From: JAOPZW01 sp036379935
Lineage (GTDB): Bacteria; Actinomycetota; Thermoleophilia; Solirubrobacterales; Solirubrobacteraceae
DNA length: 64,000 nucleotides
Assembly: GCA_036379935.1 (NCBI GenBank)
Contig: DASVFT010000011.1
Coordinates: 5,067 to 69,066, forward strand
Direction of reading: 5' to 3'
The notes beneath the pieces were generated by a model that worked only from the letters and a program-made list of their open reading frames with translations, did no database searches and had not been told where the DNA came from. Of this stretch, positions 48,250-55,997 are shown one piece after another (the first letter of the stretch is position 1; each line of letters opens with the position of its first letter). Position numbers and translations under genes: made by a program.

Positions 48250-49311
48250 ATGCACCGAGCTGGAGCAGTGATGCGGCGAGCCGCGAGGAGCGTGGGGGCT
48301 CTCGTGGCGGTTGTCGCTGTCGTCCTCGCCACCGTGGCCTGCGGGTCGGACTCCGGTGAGTCCTCGAGCACCGCAGGCGACAGGGCGCCGCTCACGCTCT
48401 ACAACGCTCAGCACGAGGATCTCGTGACCCAGATGGTCTCGGCCTTTACCAAGCAGTCGGGCATCGAGGTCAACCTCCGCAACGGCAGCGATCTGGAGAT
48501 GGCGAACCAGATCGTCCAGGAGGGGGATCGCTCTCCCGCCGACGTCTTCCTCACGGAGAACTCGCCGGCGATGGCGCTGGTCGACTCGAGGAACGGCTTC
48601 GCGCCGATCGACGAGTCCACCCTCAGCCAGGTCCCGTCACGATACGCTCCGGCCAGCAAGCGCTGGGTCGGCTTCGCGGCCCGCGCGACCGTGCTGGCCT
48701 ACAACAAGGACGACGTCCGGGCGAGCGAGCTGCCGAGGTCGATCATGGACCTCGCCCAGCCCAGGTGGAAGGGCAAGGTCGGCTACTCGCCGACGGGCGC
48801 TGACTTCCAGGCGATCGTGAGCGCGGTCCTGGCGCTCGAAGGCGAGAGCGCGACCAAGGCCTGGCTGGACGGTCTGGCCAAGAATGGCGTGGCCTTCCAG
48901 GGCAACACGCGCGTCATGAAGGCGGTCGACGACGGCCGCGTCCCCGTGGGCATCATCTATCACTACTACTGGTACCAGGATCAGGCCGAGTCGGGCGAGA
49001 ACAGCTCGCACACCGCGTTGCACTTCTTCGGCAACCAGGATCCCGGCGCGTTCACCAGCGTCTCTGGCGCGGGCGTGCTCGCCTCGAGCAAGCACCAACC
49101 CGAAGCGCAGGAGCTCGTCAGGTTCCTCACCGGCAAGGCCGGGCAAGAGGTGCTGGCCAACAGCACCGCGCTGGAGTACACGGTCGGCAGCGACGTGCCC
49201 GCCAACAAGGCGCTCAAGCCGCTGGCCGAGCTCGACGCGCCCGCGGTCGATCCGGGCAAGCTCAACAGCGCGCAGGTCATCACGATGATGCAGGACGCGG
49301 GGATCCTCTGA
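48250..49311 (+). CDS. Ferric-iron ABC substrate-binding lipoprotein (FutA/FbpA type)
   Basis: This 353-residue protein has a signal helix and lipobox (LATVAC), then LTLYNAQHEDLVTQMVSAFTKQSGIEV and the iron-site region GIIYHYYWYQD, with adjacent tyrosines that coordinate Fe(III) in this family; SPADVFLTENSPAM is the other conserved segment. A GTG-free ATG start at 48250 gives a 30-residue signal; an internal ATG at 48271 is also possible. GGAGGTCTG sits just before the start. It binds iron for the permease and ATPase downstream. Confidence 0.88.
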   Translation: MHRAGAVMRRAARSVGALVAVVAVVLATVACGSDSGESSSTAGDRAPLTLYNAQHEDLVTQMVSAFTKQSGIEVNLRNGSDLEMANQIVQEGDRSPADVFLTENSPAMALVDSRNGFAPIDESTLSQVPSRYAPASKRWVGFAARATVLAYNKDDVRASELPRSIMDLAQPRWKGKVGYSPTGADFQAIVSAVLALEGESATKAWLDGLAKNGVAFQGNTRVMKAVDDGRVPVGIIYHYYWYQDQAESGENSSHTALHFFGNQDPGAFTSVSGAGVLASSKHQPEAQELVRFLTGKAGQEVLANSTALEYTVGSDVPANKALKPLAELDAPAVDPGKLNSAQVITMMQDAGIL

Positions 49312-49397
49312 GGCTCGCCGCCACACCCGTCGCCCGGATCGCGCTCCGTCCCCAGCGGGCGCCTCGCCCGCCGGGAGCCCTGTGGCTCTCCCTCCCG

Positions 49398-50873
49398 GTG
49401 GTCCTGCTCACGCTGATCCCGCTGGGCTTCGTCGTGGTCTACAGCCTCGACCTGGGCGTCGGCGAGCTCTGGCGCTTGCTCGATCGCCCGCGCACCGCCG
49501 AGCTGCTGAGCAACACGACCCGCCTGACGGTCGCGGCGATGCTCACCTGCGCGACGCTGGGCACGGCGGCCGCGTGGCTGGTCGAGCGAACGACGCTTCC
49601 GGCGCCGCGCGTCTTCAACGCTCTGCTGGCGGCACCGCTCGCCGTGCCCGCGTTCGTCAACAGCTTCGGCTGGCTCTCGCTGACCCCCCGAGTCGAGGGG
49701 TTCGGCGGGGCGCTGGTGATCGTGACGCTCTCCTACTACCCGCTGGTCTACCTCCCGGTCGCCGCCATGCTGCGCGGTCTGGACGGGGGGCTGGAGGAGA
49801 CCGCGCACGCGCTGGGGCTGGGAAGGGCGCGGACCTTCGCCCGCGTCGTGTTGCCGCAGCTGCGGCCGGCGCTGCTCGGCGGCTCGCTGCTGGTGGGCCT
49901 GCACCTGCTCGCGGAGTTCGGGGCGCTGCAGATGCTGCGCTTCCCGACGTTCACCACCGCGATCTACGATCAGTACCAGTCGACGTTCAACGGCCCGGCG
50001 GCGTCCGCGCTCGCCGCCGTCCTCGTGCTCGGCTGCCTGCTGCTGCTGCTCGCGGAGCTGCGCGTGCGCGGTGACCACCGCTACGCGCGCGTCGGAGGCG
50101 GAGCTGCCCGCCCGCTGCCCCGCACGCGGCTGGGCGCGACGACGATCCCGGCGCTCGCCTCCCTCTCGATCCTCGTGGTGCTCGCGCTTGGCGTGCCGCT
50201 CGGGAGCCTCGTGCACTGGCTGATCGCGGGCTCCTCCACCGCGTTCCCGCTGGGCACGTTGACGTCGACCGCCCTGACCTCGATCGGGCTCGGGCTCGCC
50301 GCTGCCGCCGCGACGTCGCTGTGCGCCTTCCCGCTCGCGTGGCTGTGCGAACGCCATCGCGGCCCGCTGAGCACGGTGCTCGAGCGCAGCACCTACTTCG
50401 GCAGCGCGCTGCCCGGGATCGTGGTCGCGCTCGCGTTCATCACGGTGACGATCCGCTACGCGCGGCCGCTCTACCAGACCACGGCGATGCTCGTCGCGGC
50501 GTACGTCATCCTCTTCATCCCCAGGGCGATGATCAGTCAGCGCGCGGCCATCGCGCAGGCGCCGAGCATGTTCGACGACGTCGCGCACTCGCTCGGGGTT
50601 GGCGCCCTGTCGCGACTGCGCCGCGTCACGCTGCCGCTGATCGCGCCCGGCGTGGGCGCGGGCGCCGCGCTGGTCTTCCTGGCCGTCGTCACCGAGCTGA
50701 CGACCACGCTCCTGCTGGCCCCCATCGGCACCAAGACGCTGGCCACGGAGTTCTGGAGCAACAGCTCCAGCATCGCCTACGGCGCCGCGGCGCCGTACGC
50801 CGCCCTGATGGTCGTCATCTCGGCGCCCGCGACGTTGCTGCTCACCCGCCAGCTGGGAAGAAGGGCGTCGTGA
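49398..50873 (+). CDS. Ferric-iron ABC permease (FutB/FbpB type)
   Basis: This protein of at least 491 residues is a fused double permease with about twelve helices and two EAA loops (LEETAHALGLGRARTFARVVLPQL and FDDVAHSLGVGALSRLRRVTLPLI). The reading frame stays open upstream to 49308, where a CTG overlaps the binding-protein stop (CTGAGG). The extra 30 codons (ATPVARIALRPQRAP, then ALWLSLP) look like the usual cytoplasmic N-terminus and complete the first helix. So the true start may be that CTG; 49398 (GTG) is the first standard start. Ends in GTGA overlap with the ATPase gene. Confidence 0.85.
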   Translation: MVLLTLIPLGFVVVYSLDLGVGELWRLLDRPRTAELLSNTTRLTVAAMLTCATLGTAAAWLVERTTLPAPRVFNALLAAPLAVPAFVNSFGWLSLTPRVEGFGGALVIVTLSYYPLVYLPVAAMLRGLDGGLEETAHALGLGRARTFARVVLPQLRPALLGGSLLVGLHLLAEFGALQMLRFPTFTTAIYDQYQSTFNGPAASALAAVLVLGCLLLLLAELRVRGDHRYARVGGGAARPLPRTRLGATTIPALASLSILVVLALGVPLGSLVHWLIAGSSTAFPLGTLTSTALTSIGLGLAAAAATSLCAFPLAWLCERHRGPLSTVLERSTYFGSALPGIVVALAFITVTIRYARPLYQTTAMLVAAYVILFIPRAMISQRAAIAQAPSMFDDVAHSLGVGALSRLRRVTLPLIAPGVGAGAALVFLAVVTELTTTLLLAPIGTKTLATEFWSNSSSIAYGAAAPYAALMVVISAPATLLLTRQLGRRAS

Positions 50874-51988
50874 GCGACCTTCGCGTCCGCGGGGCGACCA
50901 AGCGGTTCGGCGCGACGCGCGTCCTCGAAGGCGTCGACCTCGACGTCGCCGCGGGCGAGCTGATGGCGGTGCTCGGCGCGTCCGGCTGCGGCAAGACGAC
51001 GCTGCTCCGACTGATCGCGGGATTCGAGCCGACGGACTCCGGGACGATCGCCCTCGGCCGCGACGTCATCAGTGGCCCGGGACGCCACGTTCCCGCGCGG
51101 GTCCGCCGCGTGGGCTACGTCGCGCAGGAGGGCGCGCTGTTCCCGCACCTCGACGTGTCGAGGAACATCGCCTTCGGCCTGACACGCCGGCTGCGCCGCG
51201 AGCGCGCCCGCGTGACGGAGCTGCTGGAGCTGGTCGGGCTCGACGCGTCCTACGCCACCCGCTACCCGCACGAGCTGTCCGGCGGGCAGCAGCAGCGCAT
51301 CGCGGTCGCGCGAGCGCTCGCGCCCGGACCGTCGGTCGTGCTGCTCGACGAGCCGTTCGCCTCGCTGGACGCCAACCTGCGCCAGGGAACCGGCCGCGCC
51401 GTCACCGATGCGCTGCGCGCGGCCGGCGCGACCGCGCTGCTGGTGACCCATGACCAGTCCGAGGCGCTGTCGCTCGCCGACCGGGTGGCCGTGATGCACG
51501 ACGGGAGGATCGTCCAGGTCGACTCCCCGCAACACGTCTATCGCCGACCCGTCGACCCGGCGGTCGCCGCCTTCGTCGGCGGCTCGGTGCTGCTGCCGGC
51601 GCTCCTCGACGACGGCGTCGCGACCTGCGCGCTCGGCGACGTGCGCGTCGCCGAGGCCGAGGGCTTCCACGGGCCCGGGTCGATCGAACGAGGCCGCCCC
51701 GTTCAGGTCCACATTCGCCCCGAGCAGATCGACGTGCTCGATGCGCGCGAGCGCGACGGCGTCGCCGCGCAGGTCGTCGACGTCAGCTACTTCGGCCACG
51801 ACGCGGACGCGCGCCTGCTCCTCGGCGACGGCCAGGTCGTCGTGGCCCGCGTCGAGGGGTCCGTCGTACCCGCGCCCGGAAGCCACGTGCGACTGGTGGT
51901 CCGCGGCGCCGTGCGCGCCTTCCCCGTGGCAAACGGCGGCGTCGCGACGAGGGTCCCGCGCGGAGGCGCAGCACCGTCGTGGAGGTGA
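50870..51988 (+). CDS. Ferric-iron ABC transporter ATPase (FbpC type)
   Basis: This 372-residue ATPase has Walker A GASGCGKTT, VAQEGALFPHLDV (Q-loop), LSGGQQQRIAVARAL, VLLDEPFASLDANL, THDQSEAL and a C-terminal TOBE/OB region (VHIRPEQIDVL, VDVSYFGHDADARLLL) as in FbpC. It powers ferric-iron import with the two genes before it. The stop overlaps the start of the broken SMP-30 gene by 10 nt. Confidence 0.9.
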   Translation: MSDLRVRGATKRFGATRVLEGVDLDVAAGELMAVLGASGCGKTTLLRLIAGFEPTDSGTIALGRDVISGPGRHVPARVRRVGYVAQEGALFPHLDVSRNIAFGLTRRLRRERARVTELLELVGLDASYATRYPHELSGGQQQRIAVARALAPGPSVVLLDEPFASLDANLRQGTGRAVTDALRAAGATALLVTHDQSEALSLADRVAVMHDGRIVQVDSPQHVYRRPVDPAVAAFVGGSVLLPALLDDGVATCALGDVRVAEAEGFHGPGSIERGRPVQVHIRPEQIDVLDARERDGVAAQVVDVSYFGHDADARLLLGDGQVVVARVEGSVVPAPGSHVRLVVRGAVRAFPVANGGVATRVPRGGAAPSWR

Positions 51989-52653
51989 ACACCGAGGCCG
52001 AGCTCCTGTGCCCCATCGGCGGCGCGCTGCTCGAGGGCCCGTCGTGGGACGCGGCGGGCGGGCGCCTGCTGCTCGTCGACATCCTGGGCGCGCGGCGGCT
52101 CGCCCTGCACTGGGCGACCGGCGAGCTCGCGCGCGAGCCGGAGGCGGAGACGTGCAGCGCCTGCCGGCGACGCCCCGACCGGCGCGCTGTACCGGATCGA
52201 CGGCGCCGTCGCCGCGCGCGTGCTCGACGGCGTGACGATCAGCAACGGCCTGGGCTGGTCGCCCGACGGCCGCCGCATGTACTACGTCGACACGCCCACG
52301 CGGCGGATCGACGTCCTCGACTACGACGTCGACACCGGTGCGGCACGCGCTCGCCGGGCGCTCGCCGAGGTCGACGACCTCCCCGGCGTCCCCGACGGAC
52401 TCGCCGTGGACGCGGAGGGCTGCCTGTGGGTCGCGTTCTACGACGGCGAGGCTGTCCACCGGTTCTCGCCAGACGGCGAGCGGCTGGCGTCGATCGCCGT
52501 CCCCGTCGCCCGGCCGACGAGCTGCGCGTTCGCGGGCGGCCACCTCGAACGGCTGGTCATCACCACGGCGGCCGCGCCGGACGGCACGGGGGCGACCTCT
52601 ACGCCTGCGACGTGGGCGTCGCCGGGCTGCGGGTCGCGGCCTGCGCCGAGTAG
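51979..52653 (+). pseudogene. SMP-30/gluconolactonase-like gene, internally deleted and frameshifted
   Basis: The start (GTG 51979) reads AELLCPIGGALLEGPSWDAA with the EGPxW metal Glu and continues to about 52160. The next recognisable part is in another frame: GALYRIDGAV, then VTISNGLGWSPDGRRMYYVD, PDGLAVDAEGCLWVAFYDGE and PTSCAFAGGHLERLVITTA. Near 52590 the frame returns for GGDLYACDVGVAGLRVAACA and the stop. About 85 residues are missing at the first joint. The family hydrolyses sugar lactones; this copy cannot. Its last 33 nt recur at 29371. Confidence 0.82.
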
Positions 52654-52662
52654 CTCACGCGC

Positions 52663-53049
52663 TCACACGCCCCGCGGGGCCGAGTCCTCGACCACGACCT
52701 GCACGAGGTCGCGGATCGAGAGGACGCCCACGACCCCGCCGTCGGCCACCACCGGCAGATGGCGATAGCCGCCGTGGATCATGAGGACGGCCGCGTGCTC
52801 GATCGTGTCGTCCGGCGCGATCGTCTCCGGATCCGCGGTCATGCATGCGCCCACGGTGGCGTCGCTCAGGCCGCGCGCGAGGGCGCGCATCAGGTCCCGT
52901 TCGGTCAGGATCCCGGCGAGCCGTCCATCCTCGAGGACGAGCACCGCTCCGACGTTGCGGTCGACCATCCGCTTGGCGACCGCCACGAGCGGGAGCTCGG
53001 GCTCCACGGTCAGCAGGTCGCGCGACATGTGGCGGTGAACGGGAGACAT
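52663..53049 (-). CDS. Tandem CBS-domain protein
   Basis: This 128-residue cytoplasmic protein consists of one CBS pair: HMSRDLLTVEPELPLVAVAKRM, GILTERDLMRAL, then CMTADPETIAPDDTIEHAAVLM and LPVVADGGVVGVLSIRDLVQV. The GILTERD and GVLSIRD motifs form adenosine-nucleotide sites. Such stand-alone proteins are energy or redox sensors, often dormancy-linked in actinobacteria. A 94-nt internal piece of this gene is duplicated at 29397-29490. No partner gene is adjacent. Confidence 0.88.
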   Translation of the reverse strand: MSPVHRHMSRDLLTVEPELPLVAVAKRMVDRNVGAVLVLEDGRLAGILTERDLMRALARGLSDATVGACMTADPETIAPDDTIEHAAVLMIHGGYRHLPVVADGGVVGVLSIRDLVQVVVEDSAPRGV

Positions 53050-53141
53050 GGGCGGCACTCTACGCGGGCGCGTAGAGCCCGCGCACGCCGACGTCAGTGG
53101 ATCAGCTGGCGTCGGCTGCCGGACGCCGAGGTCAGGCAGGC

Positions 53142-54596
53142 TCAGGCGCCGGGGTCGGCGATGAGCGAGCGGTCTCGGCCGGCTCGCTTGGCGTCGTAGA
53201 GGGCGCGGTCGGCGCGACGCAGAAGCGCCGTGGCGGACTCGCCGTCCTCGCGACGCGCGACACCGGCCGAGCACGACTGCCCACGAGGGGTCGCGGCTCG
53301 CAGCCGGTCGACGACGAGGTGGGCGGCGCGGAGGTCGTGGCCGTGGAGGAGGACGGCGAACTCCTCGCCGCCGTAGCGCGCGAGCGTGTCGCTGGGGCGC
53401 AGTTGCGCGCGCCAGGCCGCGGCTGCCTCCTTGAGCAGACGGTCGCCCGCCTGGTGTCCGTGGTCGTCGTTGTAGGCCTTGAAGCGGTCGAGATCGAGGA
53501 TCGCCACGCACACCGGTTCGTCGTCGTCGATGGCCTTCTCCACGCACGCGTCCCAGGCGCGGCGGTTGGGCAGACCGGTCAGCGAGTCGGTCAGCGCGAT
53601 CTCCGTGAGCCGGCCGAGCAGATCGGCGCGCTCGATGACGAACGCCGCCTCGGCGGCGAGCAGCCGTACGAGACCGGTCGCCCTCCGCGCATCGGCGGGT
53701 GGGTGGCGCCAGCCGGCGACGAGGACGCCGACGGCGTCGGCGCCCCGATGGATGGGCTCGAAGAGAATGGCGGCCGGCTTGTCGTCCGCGTCGAAGGCCC
53801 GGAGGTCGATCTGCGGGTGGCGTGCCGGGTCGGAGACGAACAGCCCCGTGCGTGAGGTGTAGGCCGTCATCGCGCAGGACGGCGCGCCCTCCGGCGCGAA
53901 GGTCAACGCGGGAACGCTCAGCCCGGCTCCCGCGGCCCAGGCGAGGGTGCCGTCGCCCTGTCCCTCCAGCAGCAGCGCGAAGTAGGCGTCGCTCAGCTCG
54001 CAGGCGGCGGCACAGATCTGCTCGCGGGCATCGGGGCTGCCGGAGAACGAGCGCGAGAGATCGACCATCGCCTCGAGGTCGTGCTCGCGGACGGCGAGGG
54101 CCTCGGCGTCGCTGCGCACGCGGGCGACGAGGTCCTGTACCGCCATCCCGACGATTGCCGACACCGCACCGAACACGACCGCGACGCGCCAGCTGCCGAG
54201 CGGGTACTCGGTGCCATGGGCCAGGAAGGCCGGGGCGAGGAAGAACGCGCACACCCCGACGATCAGGACCAGCAGCTGACGCCGGCCGCCATGCAATGCC
54301 ACCCAGAACACCGGGACGAGCGCCAGCGCCCCGACGCCGGTCACGGCGTCCGGGCTGGCATCGCGCAGCAGCGCGACGGCGACGAGGAAGAGCAGCGAGG
54401 GAATGACGCGCAGCGCCCCCGGCAGCCTGCGCCACGGCACCACGAGCGCCATGCACGCGATCGCGAGCGCGAGCGCCGACGCCAGCAGGTATCGGTTCCA
54501 GTCGATGCGGTTGCCGATCGGCAGCACCGCGAAGCCGAGGACAGTCGCCAAGCCAAACGGCGCGATCTCGCGGGCGAGCCGGCGGTCGAGGGCCAT
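53142..54596 (-). CDS. Membrane GAF-GGDEF diguanylate cyclase
   Basis: This 484-residue protein has about five or six hydrophobic helices in residues 10-155, a linker helix, a GAF-like domain (about 170-320: REQICAAACELSDAYFALLLE, AILFEPIHRGADAVGVLVAG) and a C-terminal GGDEF domain (LTDSLTGLPNRRAWD, ILDLDRFKAYNDDHGHQAGD, RYGGEEFAVLL). The GGEEF active site and the inhibitory RxxD site (RPSD, five residues upstream) are intact, so it should make c-di-GMP with product feedback. Signal unknown; the membrane part resembles no named MASE domain I can assign. Confidence 0.88.
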   Translation of the reverse strand: MALDRRLAREIAPFGLATVLGFAVLPIGNRIDWNRYLLASALALAIACMALVVPWRRLPGALRVIPSLLFLVAVALLRDASPDAVTGVGALALVPVFWVALHGGRRQLLVLIVGVCAFFLAPAFLAHGTEYPLGSWRVAVVFGAVSAIVGMAVQDLVARVRSDAEALAVREHDLEAMVDLSRSFSGSPDAREQICAAACELSDAYFALLLEGQGDGTLAWAAGAGLSVPALTFAPEGAPSCAMTAYTSRTGLFVSDPARHPQIDLRAFDADDKPAAILFEPIHRGADAVGVLVAGWRHPPADARRATGLVRLLAAEAAFVIERADLLGRLTEIALTDSLTGLPNRRAWDACVEKAIDDDEPVCVAILDLDRFKAYNDDHGHQAGDRLLKEAAAAWRAQLRPSDTLARYGGEEFAVLLHGHDLRAAHLVVDRLRAATPRGQSCSAGVARREDGESATALLRRADRALYDAKRAGRDRSLIADPGA

Positions 54597-54716
54597 CCAC
54601 CTTTTCTCGGCACGGCGGCCGCAAACCTAAGCCGCTCGTGCGCACCTGGGCGAACGCGCTCATGGGACTGCTCGAACGGATGCTCGATCAGCGCAGGCGT
54701 GAGCGGGGCCGCGACC

Positions 54717-54900
54717 TCATCGCCCTGTGCCGCGCTGCGGCTCGTGGCCGCGGGCCAGCATCCGGGCCCTCACCTCGACGATCTCGCCCTGCTGCCGACG
54801 GTGCCTCGAACCGGGACGCCGACGTGAGGTCGCGCACGTAGCGCGACTCGACTGCCGCGTAGCTCCGACGCAGCGCCCGGCTGTGGCGCGTCGCGCTCAT
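54717..54900 (-). pseudogene. Small ORF, probably frameshifted
   Basis: An ATG at 54900 overlaps the stop of the Usp gene (ATGA). It reads MSATRHSRALRRSYAAVES and RYVRDLTSASRFEA, after which the original frame turns into low-complexity Arg-rich sequence (stop 54688). In the next frame RRQQGEIVEVRARMLARGHE and QRGTGR follow directly and end at 54717. The joined reading of about 62 residues looks like a natural helical protein, so one base is probably lost or gained near 54800. No family recognised. 54601-54716 holds no other convincing gene. Confidence 0.45.
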
Positions 54901-55196
54901 GAGCCGCGCTGGACGATGAGCACCGAGCGTCGGGCGCGGAACCCCGCGGCCTCGGCGATCGCCGCTCCCGCTGCCGCGGTTTGCGCGGCGGCGGTCCTCA
55001 CGTCGGCGATCCGGGCCGCATCGAACTGGAGCCCTGCAGCGGGCAGGAAGCCGACGTCGAACGGCTGCCACACGGTGACGACCAGCGCTTCGCCGTCCGC
55101 CTGCAGCAGCCGTCCCGCCTCGTCGATCGCCTGCTTGGCCAGGTCCGAGCCGTCGTAGGCGAACACGACGGGACCGGATCCATCTGTAGTGCTCAT
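54897..55196 (-). CDS. Truncated universal stress protein (UspA domain)
   Basis: This 99-residue ORF starts with SGPVVFAYDGSDLAKQAIDEAGRLL and EALVVTVWQPFDVG, a normal Usp N-terminal half with the ATP-site Asp. The expected C-terminal part (the G-x2-G-x9-G ATP loop and final VLVV strand) is missing; the protein ends ARRSVLIVQRGS, as if the middle had been deleted. Usual length is about 140 residues. ATGA overlaps with both neighbours show it was once a normal operon gene. It may be non-functional. Confidence 0.7.
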   Translation of the reverse strand: MSTTDGSGPVVFAYDGSDLAKQAIDEAGRLLQADGEALVVTVWQPFDVGFLPAAGLQFDAARIADVRTAAAQTAAAGAAIAEAAGFRARRSVLIVQRGS

Positions 55197-55866
55197 GACC
55201 GCCCCCAGACCTCGGCCAGGCGTAGGCGCATCGGGCGTCTGCGGGCAGCGCACAGCAGCGGCGGAGAGTGCCACGCCGGCCCCTCGCCGCCCATGAACCG
55301 CTCGAGCTGCGGAGTCTCCGGGCGTGCTCCGCCGAGCAGGTAGAGCCCGACGGGTACGACGGCGCCGGCGATCGCGAGCCCGAGGCGCCGCCGATCATCC
55401 CGAGGAGCGCTGCGTGCATGAAGGCGCGGCCCAGACGCGCTCCCGAGAGGCGGGCGGCGAGGAAGCCGTAGAGGCAGATCAACCCCAGGCCCGACCACTT
55501 GGCCAGGCTGAAGGCGACGTCGGTGTCGATCGCGCCGGCGGCCGCGAGGACGAAGAACAGCGCCGGGAAACCGGCACCGAACGTCACCGCGCCCGCGTCG
55601 GCGAGCAGCTCGCGTACTTGCGTCCTGTCGACCGGCTGCCGTGTTCGCGCCTCCGCGCCCACGAACTCGCTGTAGACCTCGGCCAGGCCGACCGCGACCG
55701 CCGTGCCCACCAGGAAGGACGTCATCTTCGCCGCGCTCGGAGGGTGGCTCTGGAGCGCCACGACGAGCGCAAGCCCGATGATCGAGCCGTAGATCACGCG
55801 GGCGACGTCTCGCGAGCCGAGATGAGCCTCGATCGCGCGTCGCAGCGGGCGGACGTCGTACGCCAC
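55193..55866 (-). pseudogene. Integral membrane protein with a frameshift
   Basis: From a GTG at 55866 the sequence reads AYDVRPLRRAIEAHLGSRDV, then ARVIYGSIIGLALVVALQSH, TSFLVGTAVAVGLAEVYSEF, FGAGFPALFFVLAAAGAIDT and FSLAKWSGLGLICLYGFLAA, four or five helices. Near 55390 the frame must shift to continue with LGLAIAGAVVPVGLYLLGG and end at 55193, where the stop overlaps the Usp start (ATGA). Because that overlap is the normal operon pattern, the second frame is the genuine C-terminus. One base is missing. Family: uncharacterised membrane proteins; function unknown. Confidence 0.65.
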
Positions 55867-55997
55867 GTGGGGACCGTGGTCGGCGGGCCGCGACCCGGCA
55901 AGGAGACGCTCCTGCCGATTGCGTGCGTGTACGCACGAGCATCGGCACGCTGGCCCACCGGTTTGCCCGGCCCGCGCGCGCAAGCGACAGTCGGGGC

